64,000 nt of DNA. Source: Alopecurus myosuroides. Lineage: Eukaryota; Streptophyta; Magnoliopsida; Poales; Poaceae. Below the pieces are notes generated by a model that was not told where the DNA came from, searched no databases, and worked only from the letters and a program-made list of their open reading frames with translations. Within the stretch, counting starts at the first letter, position 1, and every line of letters begins with the position of its first letter. The stretch is taken from contig CM054061.1 in NCBI GenBank assembly GCA_028641055.1, positions 34,281,877-34,345,876 of the forward strand, read 5' to 3'. Of this stretch, positions 22,290 to 35,337 are shown piece after piece. Made by a program: the position numbers and the translations under genes.

Positions 22290-24130
22290 TCCACTGAAAA
22301 TTTACCATTTTCATGTATATTTCATTGGATTTTTTATGAAGAATTTGATCTAAATTTAATTCGTCTGCTGGAAAGTACCCGATGGCTTGCGATAGCTAGG
22401 GTTCATTGTGATAAAGGCTCTAGCCACGAGGACTTTTTCCTGCAGATGCGAGCTGCATGGAACCCGGCCAAGGAGGTTTCGATTCGGCAGGTAGGAGTTA
22501 AACGCTTTGTGATTCAGTGCTATTTCTTAGGGGACTGGGAGAAAATTACTGAGAGAGGGTCGTGGCTGTTTCGGGAGTGGCCAGTGGTGATTGCTCCGTA
22601 TGATGGATTATCGGACCCTGATGAGGTGGAACTAAATCTCATGCCAATTTGGATACATGTTCATAAAATACCTGAAGGTTACAGACAACAATCCATAGTG
22701 AAACAGTTGATTAGTCGCCAGGCTGGAGAGGTGATGGAGATTCAGATGGTACCGCCCGGAATTTTTAGAGGTGATTATGTTCGGGTTAGAATCAAACAAG
22801 ATGTCCGTACGGCGTTAACTAGATTTTTTCTATTTCTCTTGGAAGGAAGAGATCGATTTTTGAAGTCAAATACGAAAATTTGGGCATGCTTTGCTTTGCA
22901 TGTGGCAGAATTGGACACACCTATAAGGAGTGTGGGATTGGGGTTTATGAAGACAAGGATCTAAAATTCGGTGAATGGATTCACGCTGACGGCTGGCGGT
23001 CTCGAGATGGAGGGGGGTACGTGGTGGTTTAAGGGGTGGAGGTGGAAGAAATCACGCAGCATGTCGTGGTGCTTCCCCCGACAGAGGGCAACCTTATGAT
23101 TGGAGGGCACATCCGGAGAGACCCCTGGTTGTTTCGGAGGAGCTAAAAGATACGGCTACTAGTCCAATCAAACCCACTGATCAGCACATGTTGGATATGG
23201 AGAAGAATGCACGGAAATGTCTCGCTTTTGAGCAGGAGAACAAAAAGACCAATGAGGTACTCATGATCTCTTATAAAGGATATGCAGAAGAACAACCCCC
23301 CCAACAAAATAGTGGTGGCAAAGCACAAGAGGTGAAGGAGAAGAAACAACACAAAGGGGGAGATGGCTCCTCCTTTTCTGCAAATTCTAATGGATCGGCG
23401 GCATCCCTCGAGGGTGACCGCCGGGTCCAATGAGTATCCTATGTTTGAATTGTCGAGGGTGTGGGCGGCTGGAGACAATTCATGAGATATGCAACTTAGT
23501 TAAGTTGCACCGCCCAAGGTTGGTCTTTCTCTCGGAGACCAAGCTAAGTGATACGAGAGCGCAAGAGGTGAGAGGAAGATTGGGCTTTTCCAATGCTTTC
23601 GGTGTGAAGAGTGAAGGGTTGAGTGGAGGGGTTTAGAGAGACCATTGATCTCTGTGGCTTTGAAGATTTGGTTTTTTGGGTTTGCCCTATACTTGGCACA
23701 ATAGACAGCAAGGTGGAAGCAATATCAAGGTGAGATTGGATAGGGGTTTGGCGGATCTTAATTTCATGGAACTGTTTGATAATACCATGGTGACACACAT
23801 TCAAACTACACAGAGTGACCATTGTGCTCTTTTCATTTAGATTCGGAAATCTGATTGGTGTGGAGTGGAAGGGGGACATAAACCCTTTTGGTTTGAAAAA
23901 TCATGGATGAGACATCAAAGTTATGCGCAAACGGTGGAATCGATATTAACCACGGATGCTGCCTCCCTCGATCGCATTGCTTCTGTTCATGGCAACGCGC
24001 GGCAGGGGCTAAACAATTGGAGTAGGGAGGAATTAGGTTCGGTACACAAACAGTTGAAGACCCTCAGAAGAAGATTGGAGGAAATTTGGAGGGATTCTCT
24101 CGGCACGGGTCCTTCAAGAGCTGAGCTACA
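22290..24130 (+). pseudogene. LINE (L1-type) ORF1 and ORF2 start, decayed
   Basis: ORF1 shows a DUF4283 domain (WLAIARVHCDKGSS, LGDWEKITERGSWLFREWP, then PYDGLSDPDEVEL). A CCHC knuckle with [10 protein letters not shown] follows, broken by a short duplication near 22895. ORF2 starts near 23430 with the endonuclease motif LCLNCRGCG and FLSETKLSD. An internal deletion follows 23630, with further stops, then LDRGLAD and the SDH-type motif at 23814. It stops abruptly at about 24130, where macrosatellite sequence begins. RT and later domains are missing. It is dead. Confidence 0.8.
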
Positions 24131-27100
24131 GTATGATTATATGTACTTCATAATTAAACATAATAATTTAAACTAACCACAACGGCCATTCAAATTATTA
24201 ACGTAACTATAAATTTCACATTCATATGGTTTGATCTATTTTATCGTTTAAATTTGTTTGATATTATCTAATGTACTCAATTACCCATGTAATTTTCTCA
24301 ACTATAAATTTGTACATGCTATTAAAACTAGATAGTTAGTTATCATACCTATTCACTCTAATAAAAAAATCATGTGTGGTCACCATCTTGTGTTTTCTAT
24401 GAGTAAACCATGTTCGTTTCTTCGTACCATATACACAATTTATGGTGAGGACTTCCAGAAAATACACATCTGCCCTTGGGGGCATCTGCCCTGGGGGCAT
24501 CTGCCTCGTTTTAAAAAACAGGAATTAGTGTAATCGAGCGTGTCGATCGTCGCGTGGTGTGGATCCTTTCGTCGCCTGCACAAAACGAGCTACGTTGCTT
24601 TACTAGGCTACATTGAGATGGGATTAGGCTGGCTAAGGAGAATCTCCGTTCCGACTCACCCATGGTGCTGCGGCCCGAGCCCGTTGGTGGGCCCGGCGTT
24701 CCTCGCTGTGGATGAGAAAAAAGTTGATCGACGGGCTCTTTGCGTCGCCGGAGGCGCCCACCTAGCCCTGGCACGGGTTCGTTATGATGGGAGAGGGGGC
24801 AGTGACGATGGAGCTCACACCGTCGACGGTGGTTCGTGGCGGGGCGAGGTCGTCGGAGCGCTCGGCGAGGGCCACAGGTGGCGGGTAGTTGGAGCGCTCG
24901 GCGAGGGCCACAGGTTCCGGTTCGTCAGAGCGCTCGGCAAGGCCCACGGGTGGCTGTTCGTCGGAGCGCACGACGAGGTCGTTGTGGCGCTCGGCGAGGG
25001 CCGCAGGTGGCTGGTCGTCGAAGCGCTCGGCAAGTGCCACAAGAGGTTAAATTGAAGTGTTAAATTATCATGTTATTTCTCTTAAGTGTGTTTTACAAGT
25101 TATATTCTTTCCAATAATAATCCCACCATATGATTATATGTACTTAATAATTAAACATAATAATTTAAACTAACCACAACGGCCATTCAAAGTATTAACG
25201 TAACTATAAATTTCACATTCATATGGTTTGATCTATTTTATCGTTTAAATTTGTTTGATATTATCTAATGTACACAATTACCCATGTAATTGTCTCAACT
25301 ACAAATTTCTACATGCTATTAAAACTAGATAGTTAGTTATCATACCTATTCACTCTAATAAAAAAATCATGTGTGGTCACCATCTTGTGTTTTCTATGAG
25401 TAAACCATGTTCGTTTCTTCGTACCATATACACAATTTATGGTGAGGACTTCCAGAAAATACACATCTGCCCTTGGGGGCATCTGCCCTGGGCGCATCTG
25501 CCCTGGGGGCATCTGCCTCGTTTTAAAAAACATGAATTAGTGTAATCGAGCGTGTCGATCGTCGCGTGGTGTGGATCCTTTCGTCGCCTGCACAAAACGA
25601 GCTACGTTGATTTATTAGGCTACATTGAGATGGGCTTAGGCTGGCTAAGGAGAATCTCCGTTCCGACTCACCGATGGTGCTGAGGCCCGAGGCCGTTGGT
25701 GGGCCCGGTGTTCCTCGCTGTGGATGATAAAAAGGTTGATCGATGGGCTCTTTGCGTCGCCGGAGGCGCCCACCTAGCCCTGGCACGGGTTCGTTATGAT
25801 GGGAGAGGCGGCAGTGACGATGGAGCTCACAGCGTCGACGGTGGTTTGTGGCGGGGCGAGGTCGTCGGAGCGCTCGGCGAGGGCCACAGGTGGCGGGTAG
25901 TTGAAGCGCCCGGCGAGGGCCACAGGTTCCGGTTCGTCAGAGCGCTCGGTAAGGCCCACGGGTGGCTGTTCGTCGGAGCGCACGACGAGGTCGTTGTGGC
26001 GCTCGGCGAGGGCCGCAGGTGGCTGGTCGTCGAAGCGCTCGGCAAGTGCCACAAGAGGTTAAATTGAAGTATTAAATTATCATGTTATTTCTTTTAAGTG
26101 TGTTTTACAAGTTACATTCTTTCCAATAATAATCCCACCATATGATTATATGTACTTAATAATTAAACATAATAATTTAAACTAACCACAACGGCCATTC
26201 AAAGTATTAATGTAACTATAAATTTCACATTCATATGGTTTTATCTATTTTATCGTTTAAAGTTGTTTGATATTATCTAATGTACACAATTACCCATGTA
26301 ATTTTCTCAACTATAAATTTGTACATGCTATTAAAACTAGATACTTAGTTATCATACCTCTTCACTCTAATAAAAAAATCATGTGTGGTCACCATTTTGT
26401 GTTTTCTATGAGTAAACCATGTTGGTTTCTTCGTACCATATACACAATCTATGGTGAGGATTTCCGGAAAATACACATCTGCCCTTGGGGGCATCTGCCC
26501 TGGGGGCATCTGCCTCGTTTTTAAAAACAGGAATTAGTGTAATCGAGCGTGTCGATCGTCGCGTGGTGTGGATCCTTTGGTCGCCTGCACAAAACGAGCT
26601 ACGTTGCTTTACTAGGCTACATTGAGATGGGCTTAGGCTGGCTAAGGAGAATCTCCGTTCCGACTCACCGATGGTGCTGCGGCCCTAGCCCGTTGGTGGG
26701 CCCGGCGTTCCTCGCTGTGGATGAGAAAAAGGTTGATCGACGGGCTCTTTGCGTCGCCGGAGGCGCCCACCTAGCCCTGGCACGGGTTCGTTATGATGGG
26801 AGAGGGGGCAGTGACGATGGAGCTCACAGCGTCGACGGTGGTTTGTGGCGGGGCGAGGTCGTCGGAGCGCTCGGCGAGGGCCACAGGTGGCGGGTAGTTG
26901 GAGCGTCCGGCGAGGGCCACAGGTTCCGGTTTGTCAGAGCGCTCGGCAAGGCCCACAGGTGGCTGTTCGTTGGAGCGCACGACAAGGTCGTTGTGGCGCT
27001 CGGCGAGGGCCGCAGGTGGCTGGTCGTCGAAGCGCTCGGCAAGGGCCACAAAAGGTTAAATTGAAGTGTTAAATTATCATGTTATTTCTTTTAAGTGTGT

Positions 27101-30100
27101 TCTACAAGTTACATTCTTTCCAATAATAATCCCACCATATGATTATATGTACTTAATAATTAAACATAATAATTTAAACTAACCACAACCGCCATTCAAA
27201 GTATTAATGTAACTATAAATTTCACATTCATATGGTTTTATCTATTTTATCGTTTAAAGTTGTTTGATAGTATCTAATGTACACAATTACCCATGTGATT
27301 TTCTCAACTATAAATTTGTACATGCTATTAAAACTAGATACTTAGTTATCATACCTCTTCACTCTAATAAAAAAATCATGTGTGGTCACCATCTTGTGTT
27401 TTCTATGAGTAAACCATGTTGGTTTCTTCGTACCATATACACAATCTATGGTGAGGACTTCCGGAAAATACACATCTGCCCTTGGGGGCATCTGCCTCGT
27501 TTTTAAAAACAGGAATTAGTGTAATCGAGCGTGTCGATCGTCGCGTGGTGTGGATCCTTTGGTCGCCTGCACAAAACGAGCTACGTTGCTTAACTAGGCT
27601 ACATTGAGATGGGCTTAGGCTGGCTAAGGAGAATCTCCGTTCCGACTCACCGATGGTGCTCCGGCCCGAGCCCGTTGGTGGGCCCGGCGTTCCTCGCTGT
27701 GGCTGAGAAAAAGGTTGATCGACGGGCTCTTTGCGTCGCCGGAGGCGCCCACCTAGCCCTGGCACGGGTTCGTTATGATGGGAGAGGCGGCAGTGACGAT
27801 GGAGCTCACAGCGTCGACGGTGGTTTGTGGCGGGGCGAGGTCGTCGGAGCGCTCGGCGAGGGCCACAGGTGGCGGGTAGTTGAAGCGCCCGGCGAGGGCC
27901 ACAGGTTCCGGTTCGTCAGAGCGCTCGGTAAGGCCCACGGGTGGCTGTTCGTCGGAGCGCACGACGAGGTCGTTGTGGCGCTCGGCGAGGGCCGCAGGTG
28001 GCTGGTCGTCGAAGCGCTCGGCAAGTGCCACAAGAGGTTAAATTGAAGTGTTAAATTATCATGTTATTTCTTTTAAGTGTGTTTTACAAGTTACATTCTT
28101 TCCAATAATAATCCCACCATATGATTAAATGTACTTAATAATTAAACATAATAATTTAAACTAACCACAACGGCCATTCAAAGTATTAATGTAACTATAA
28201 ATTTCACATTCATATGGTTTTATCTATTTTATCGTTTAAAGTTGTTTGATATTATCTAATGTACACAATTACCCATGTAATTTTCTCAACTATAAATTTG
28301 TACATGCTATTAAAACTAGATACTTAGTTATCATACCTCTTCACTCTAATAAAAAAATCATGTGTGGTCACCATTTTGTGTTTTCTATGAGTAAACCATG
28401 TTGGTTTCTTCGTACCATATACACAATCTATGGTGAGAATTTTCGGAAAATACACATCTGCCCTTGGGGGCATCTGCCCTGGGGGCATCTGCCTCGTTTT
28501 TAAAAACAGGAATTAGTGTAATCGAGCGTGTCGATCGTCGCGTAGTGTGGATCCTTTGGTCGCCTGCACAAAACGAGCTACGTTGCTTTACTAGGCTACA
28601 TTGAGATGGGCTTAGGCTGGCTAAGGAGAATCTCCGTTCCGACTCACCGATGGTGCTGCGGCCCTAGCCCGTTGGTGGGCCCGGCGTTCCTCGCTGTGGA
28701 TGAGAAAAAGGTTGATCGACGGGCTCTTTGCGTCGCCGGAGGCGCCCACCTAGCCCTGGCACGGGTTCGTTATGATGGGAGAGGGGGCAGTGACGATGGA
28801 GCTCACAGCGTCGACGGTGGTTTGTGGCGGGGCGAGGTCGTCGGAGCGCTCGGCGAGGGCCACAGGTGGCGGGTAGTTGGAGCGTCCGGCGAGGGCCACA
28901 GGTTCCGGTTTGTCAGAGCGCTCGGCAAGGCCCACAGGTGGCTGTTCGTTGGAGCGCACGACAAGGTCGTTGTGGCGCTCGGCGAGGGCCGCAGGTGGCT
29001 GGTCGTCGAAGCGCTCGGCAAGGGCCACAAGAGGTTAAATTGAAGTGTTAAATTATCATGTTATTTCTTTTAAGTGTGTTCTACAAGTTACATTCTTTCC
29101 AATAATAATCCCACCATATGATTATATGTACTTAATAATTAAACATAATAATTTAAACTAACCACAACCGCCATTCAAAGTATTAATGTAACTATAAATT
29201 TCACATTCATATGGTTTTATCTATTTTATCGTTTAAAGTTGTTTGATATTATCTAATGTACACAATTACCCATGTGATTTTCTCAACTATAAATTTGTAC
29301 ATGCTATTAAAACTAGATACTTAGTTATCATACCTCTTCACTCTAATAAAAAAATCATGTGTGGTCACCATCTTGTGTTTTCTATGAGTAAACCATGTTG
29401 GTTTCTTCGTACCATATACACAATCTATGGTGAGGACTTCCGGAAAATACACATCTGCCCTTGGGGGCATCTGCCCTGGGGGCATCTGCCCTGGGGGCAT
29501 CTGCCTCGTTTTTAAAAACAGGAATTAGTGTAATCGAGCGTGTCGATCGTCGCGTGGTGTGGATCCTTTGGTCGCCTGCACAAAACGAGCTACGTTGCTT
29601 AACTAGGCTACATTGAGATGGGCTTAGGCTGGCTAAGGAGAATCTCCGTTCCGACTCACCGATGGTGCTCCGACCCGAGCCCGTTGGTGGGCCCGGCGTT
29701 CCTCGCTGTGGCTGAGAAAAAGGTTGATCGACGGGCTCTTTGCGTCGCCGGAGGCGCCCACCTAGCCCTGGCACGGGTTCGTCATGATGGGAGAGGGGGC
29801 AGTGACGATGGAGCTCACAGCGTCGACGGTGGTTTGTGGCGGGGCGAGGTCGTCGGAGCGCTCGGCGAGGGCCACATGTGGCGGGTAGTTGGAGCGTCCG
29901 GCGAGGGCCACAGGTTCCGGTTCGTCAGAGCGCTCGGCAAGGCCCACAGGTGGCTGTTCGTTGGAGCGCACGACGAGGTCGTTGTGGCGCTCGGCGAGGG
30001 CCGCAGGTGGCTGGTCGTCGAAGCGCTCGGCAAGGGCCACAAGAGGTTAAATTGAAGTGTTAAATTATCATGTTATTTCTTTTAAGTGTGTTTTACAAGT

Positions 30101-33100
30101 TACATTCTTTCCAATAATAATCCCACCATATGATTATATGTACTTAATAATTAAACATAATAATTTAAACTAACCACAACGGCCATTCAAAGTATTAATG
30201 TAACTATAAATTTCACATTCATATGGTTTTATCTATTTTATCGTTTAAAGTTGTTTGATATTATCTAATGTACACAATTACCCATGTGATTTTCTCAACT
30301 ATAAATTTGTACATGGTATTAAAACTAGATACTTAGTTATCATACCTATTCACTCTAATAAAAAAAACCATGTGTGGTCACCATCTTGTGTTTTCTATGA
30401 GTAAACCATGTTCGTTTCTTCGTACCATATACACAATATATGATGAGGACTTCCGGAAAATACACATCTGCCCTGGGGGGCATGTGCCTCGTTTTTAAAA
30501 ACAGGAATTAGTGTGATCGAGCGTGTCGATCGTCGCGTGGTGTGGATCCTTTGGTCGCCTGCACAAAACGAGCTACGTTGCTTAACTAGGCTACATTGAG
30601 ATGGGCTTAGGCTGGCTAGGGAGAATCTCCGTTGCGACTCACCGATGGTGCTGCGGCCCGAGCCCGTTGGTGGGCCCGGCGTTTCTCGCTGTGGATGAGA
30701 AAAAGGTTGATCAACGGGCTCTTTGCGTCGCCGGAGGCGCCCACCTAGCCCTGGCACGGCTTCGTCATGATGGGAGAGGGGGCGAGTATGATGGAGCTCA
30801 CAGTGTCGACGGTGGTTTGTGGCGGCGCGAGGTCGTTGGAGCGCTCGGCGAGGGCCACAGGTGGCGGGTAGTTGGAGCGCCCGGCGAGGGCCAGAGGTTC
30901 CGGTTCGTCGGAGCGCTCGGCGAGGTCCACCGGTGGCTGTTCGTCGGAGCGCACGACGAGGTCGTTGTAGCGCTCGGCAAGGGCCGCAGGTGGCTGGTCG
31001 GCGAAGGGTTCGGCAAGACCCACAAGAGTTTAAATTGAAGTGTTAAATTATCATGTTATTTCGTTTAAGTGTGTTTTACAAGTTATATTCTTTCCAATAA
31101 TAATCCCACCATATGATTATACGTATTTCATAATTAAATATAATAATTTAAACTAACCATAACGGCCATACAAAGTATTATTGTAACTATAAATTTCACA
31201 TTCATATGGTTTGATCTATTTTATCGTTGAAACTTGTTTGATATTATCTAATGTACACAATTTCCCATGTAATTTTATCAACTATAAATTTGTACATGCT
31301 ATTAAAACTAGATACTTAGTTATCATACCTATTCACTCTAATAAAAAAAATCATGTGTGGTCACCATCTTGTGTTTTCTTTGAGTAACCATGTTCGTTTC
31401 TTCGTACCATATACACAATCTATGGTGAGGACTTCCAGAAAATACACATCTGCCCCTAGGGGGCATCTGCCTCGTTTTAAAAAACAGGACTTAGTATGAT
31501 CGAGCGTGTCGATCGTCGTGTGGTGTGGATACTTTGTTCGCCTGCACAAAACGAGCTGCGTTGCTTAACTAGGCTACATTGACATGGGCTTAGGCTGGCT
31601 AGGGAGCATCTCCGTTCCGACTCGCCGATGGTGCTGCGGCCCGAGCCTGTTGGTGGGCAAGGCGTTCCTCGCTGTGGATGAGAAAAAAGTTGCTCGGCGG
31701 ACTCTTTGCGTCGCTGGAGGCGCCCACCTGGCCCTGGCACGACTTCGTCATGATGGGAGAGGGGGCGGGGACGATGGAGCTCACAGTGTCGACGGTGGTT
31801 TGTGGCGGGGAGAGGTCATCGGAGCGCTCGGCGAGGGCCACAGGTGGCGGGTAGTTGGAATGCCCGGCGAGGGCTAGAGGTTCCGGTTCGTCGGAATGCT
31901 CGGCGAGGTCCACCGCTGGCTGTTCGTCGGAGCGCACGACGAGGTCGTTGTAGCGCTCGGCGAGGGCCGCAGGTGGCTGGTCGTCGAAGCGCTCGGCAAG
32001 GGACACAAGAGTTTAAATTGAAGTGTTAAATTATCATGTTATTTCGTTTAAGTGTGTTTTACAAGTTACATTCTTTCCAATAATAATCCCACCATATGAT
32101 TGTATGTACTTTATAATTAAACATAATAATTTAAACTAACCACAACGGCCATTCAAAGTATTAATGTAACTATAAATTTCATATTCATATTGTTTGATCT
32201 ATTTTATCGTTTAAATTTGTTTGATATTATCTAATTTACACAATTACCCATGTAATTTTCTCAACTATAAATTTGTACAAGCTACTAAAACTAGATACTT
32301 AGTTATCATACCTATTCACTCTAATAAAAAAAAACTCCTGTGTGGTCACCATCTGGTGTTTTCTATGAGTAAACCATGTTCGTTTCTTCGTACCATATAC
32401 ACAATCTATGGTGAGGACTTCCAGAAAATACACATCTGCCCCAGGGGGCATCTGCCCTGGGGGGCATCCGCCTCATTTTAAAAAACAAGAATTAGTGTGA
32501 TCGTGCGTCGATTGTCGCGTGGTGTGGATCCTTTGGTCGCTTGCACAAAACGACCTACGTTTCTTTACTAGGCTACAATGAGATGGGCTTAGGCTGGCTA
32601 GGGAGAATCTCCGTTCCGACTCGCCGAAGGTGCTGCGGCCCGAGCCCGTTGGTGGGCCCGGCGTTCCTCCGTGTGGATGAGAAAAAGGTTGATCGACGGG
32701 CTCTTTGCGTCGCCGGAGGCGCCCATCTGGCCCTGGCACGGCTTCGTCGTGATGGGAGAGGGGGCGGGGACGATGGAACTCACAACGTCGACGGTGGTTT
32801 GTGGCGGGGCGAGGTCGTCAGAGAGCTCGGCGAAGGCAACAGGTGGCGGGTAGTTGGAGCGTCCGGCGAGGGCCAGAGGTTCCGGTTCGTCGGAGCGCTC
32901 GGCGAGGCCCACCGGTGGCTGTTCGTCGGAGCGCACGACGAGGTCGTTGTGGCGCTCGGCGAGGGCCGCAGGTTGCTGGTCGTCGAAGCGCTCGGCAAGG
33001 GCCACAAGAGTTTAAATTGAAGTGTTAAATTATCATGTTATTTTGTTTAAGTGTGTTTTACAATTTACATTCTTTCCAATAATAATCCCACCATATGATT

Positions 33101-34029
33101 ATATGTAATTAATAATTAAATATAATAACTTAAACTAACCACAACGGCCATACAAAGTATTAATGTAACTATAAATTTCACATTTATATGGTTTGATCTA
33201 TTTTATCGTTGAAACTTGTTTGATATTATCTAATGTACACAATTTCCCATGTAATTTTCTCAACTATAAATTTGTACAAGCTATTAAAACTAGATACTTA
33301 GTTATCATACCTATTCACTCTAATAAAAAAAATCCTGTGTGGTCACTATCTTGTGTTTTCTATGAGTAAACCATGTTCGTTTCTTCGTACCATATACACA
33401 ATCTATGGTGAGAACTTCCGGAAAATACACATCTGCCCCGGGGGGCATCTGCCCTGGGGGGCATCTGCCTCATTTTAAAAAACAGGAATTAGTGTGATCG
33501 AGCGTGTGGATCGTCGCGTGGTGTGGATTCTTTGGTCGACTGCGCAAAACGAGCTACGTTGCTTTACTAGGCTACATTGAGATGGGCTTTGTCTGTCTAG
33601 GGAGAATCTCTGTTCCGACTCGCCGGTGGTGCTGCGGCCCGAGCCCGTTGGTGGGCCCAACGTTCCTCGCCGTGGATGACAAAAAGGTTGATCGACGGGC
33701 TCTTTGCATCGCCGGAGGCGCTCACCTGGCCCTGGCACGGCTTCGTCATGATGGGAGAGGGGGCGGGGACGATGTAGCTCACAGCGTCGACGGCGGTTTG
33801 TTGCGGGGCGAGGTCGTCGGAGCGCTCGGCGAGGGCCACAGGTGGCGGATAGTTGGCCGGCGAGGGCCAGAGATTCCGGTTCGTCGAAGCGCTCGGTGTG
33901 GCCCATGGGTGGCTGTTCGTCCGAGCGCATGCACGGCGAGGTCGTTGGGGCGTTCGGCGAGGGCCGCAGGTGTCTGATCGTCGAAGCGCTCGACAAAGGG
34001 CCACAAGGGTCGGTGCGTGGGAGCGCACG
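24131..34029. repeat. macrosatellite array of about 1-kb units
   Basis: Using the ATGGG(A/C)TT anchor, units start at 24618, 25630, 26627, 27609, 28606, 29618, 30601, 31584, 32583 and 33582, spaced 1012, 997, 982, 997, 1012, 983, 983, 999 and 999. Each unit has an AT-rich half of about 410 bp, a 15-bp minisatellite (CATCTGCCCTGGGGG type, 2 to 4 copies), and a GC-rich half made mostly of 36-bp repeats. The GC half is open in several frames on both strands, giving frames of up to about 145 codons on the plus strand and 92 on the minus strand. I regard these as by-products of the 36-bp period, not genes. The array starts mid-unit against the LINE fragment and its last unit is interrupted by a hAT element. 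Confidence 0.95.
24840..25047. repeat. 36-bp minisatellite in the GC half of each unit (first copy)
   Basis: A 36-bp motif around GGAGCGCTCGGCGAGGGCC is repeated about five times, with one shortened copy. In one frame it gives a 12-residue period (VGALGEGHRWRV type), and on the other strand an ALAERSDD type. The same block recurs in every unit, about every kilobase, up to 34 kb. Confidence 0.9.
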
Positions 34030-35329
34030 CAGGGCCGGTCCAATAATATTCCGGACCCGGGGCAAGTTAAGCCAATATATTTATATCAAATTCTTATAAT
34101 ATAATATAACTTATTTTTATTATTTTACAATCTTATAAGTGTATATTCTCAATATAGTTAACACATTTAACTTAATTCTTTTTTTATTGCATCTATCTTT
34201 CTTGTACAAAAAAATGCACATTCAAAATACATTTTAGTTTTTTTAATCTAAATATTTTGTGAAGAAAAATATGTTAGTTTTTGTTTTTTTGCACATATAC
34301 TAAAGTTGTAAAACAAGTTGCGCACCTCTTCATTTTTGGAAGTTGAATTTATACTATCTATAACATTTTGGGAGACATATCTATTGAGTCTATTCTAACA
34401 AATATCTTATATAGCAGTTTCAAGTGTATCGCTAGATCAGAAAATTTATGAAGACTTCTAGAGGTTAAATTGAAGTGTTAAATTATCATGTTATTTCGTT
34501 TAAGTGTGTACTTCTTACAAGTTACATTCTTTCCAATAATAATCACACCATATGATTATATGTACTTAATAATTAAATATAATAATTTAAACTAACCACA
34601 ACTGTCATACAAAGTATCAATGATTCTATAAATTTCACATTCATATGGTTTGATCTATTTTATCGTTGAAACTTGTTTGATATTATCTGGAGTACTTCGT
34701 TATCATACCTTTTATTCACTCTAATAAAAAAAATCCTGTGTGGTCACCATCTTTTGTTTTTTATGAGTAAACCATGTTGGTTTCTTGGTTCCATATACAC
34801 AATCTATGGTGAGGACTTCCTCCTAACTAACAAATAAACTTATCTTACCAGCTTCGTAATTTCTTGGCCCATTGAGCATGCCATGTTAGACCATCCTTTA
34901 TGACTGCTATAGTCCCTTGATGTGGCTTTTTCGGTGTCACAGCCAGTTGGCATCGAGTGCCGACCACCATTGTAGCCATATGTGACAATCATTATGTTGC
35001 CAAAACACCAGGCGCACAACCGAATGTTGGTGTAATTCATCATTTTTTTTTCTACATCGTCATTTGATTAGTAATCACCATCGATTTTATTGTCATGGAA
35101 ATCCTCTTTATGGTGTACCACCTAGGACACATTGATGGTGTTGCGTGTCCTAAGAGTGTTGTTCTTACTCTCGTTGTGAGATTTGAACTGTCTGGCCTTT
35201 GTGTGTTTCCTTTGTTTTTTCCTTGGACCAAATGTACTAAATATATAGATGTATTAATTTGGTTAGGCCCCCCTACAACTCAGGGGCCACGACGGTCGCC
35301 CCTCTGCCCCGCCATCTAGGCCGGCCCTG
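34030..35329. mobile_element. non-autonomous hAT-type transposon
   Basis: The ends are CAGGGCCGGTC and GGCCGGCCCTG (inverted). Both sides are flanked by the 8-bp direct repeat AGCGCACG (34022-34029 and 35330-35337), diagnostic of hAT insertion. It has no transposase. It lies in the GC half of the last macrosatellite unit, which resumes at 35338. Confidence 0.9.
34459..34821. repeat. macrosatellite AT-half copy inside the hAT element
   Basis: From AGAGGTTAAATTGAAG to GGTGAGGACTTCC the sequence follows the array's AT-rich half in the same orientation, with point changes and one deletion of roughly 60 bases. It is flanked on both sides by hAT-specific DNA. Confidence 0.88.
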
Positions 35330-35337
35330 AGCGCACG

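Noticed and set aside
24540..33977. Repeated 90-170-codon frames in each macrosatellite unit as a gene family
   Set aside because: The frames exist on both strands and in several phases because the 36-bp repeat lacks stops; no upstream promoter and no known domain. Kept only as a low-probability hypothesis in the findings.
24131..34029. CRISPR-like array
   Set aside because: Units are about 1 kb with no short direct repeats separated by unique spacers, and the context is a plant nuclear genome.
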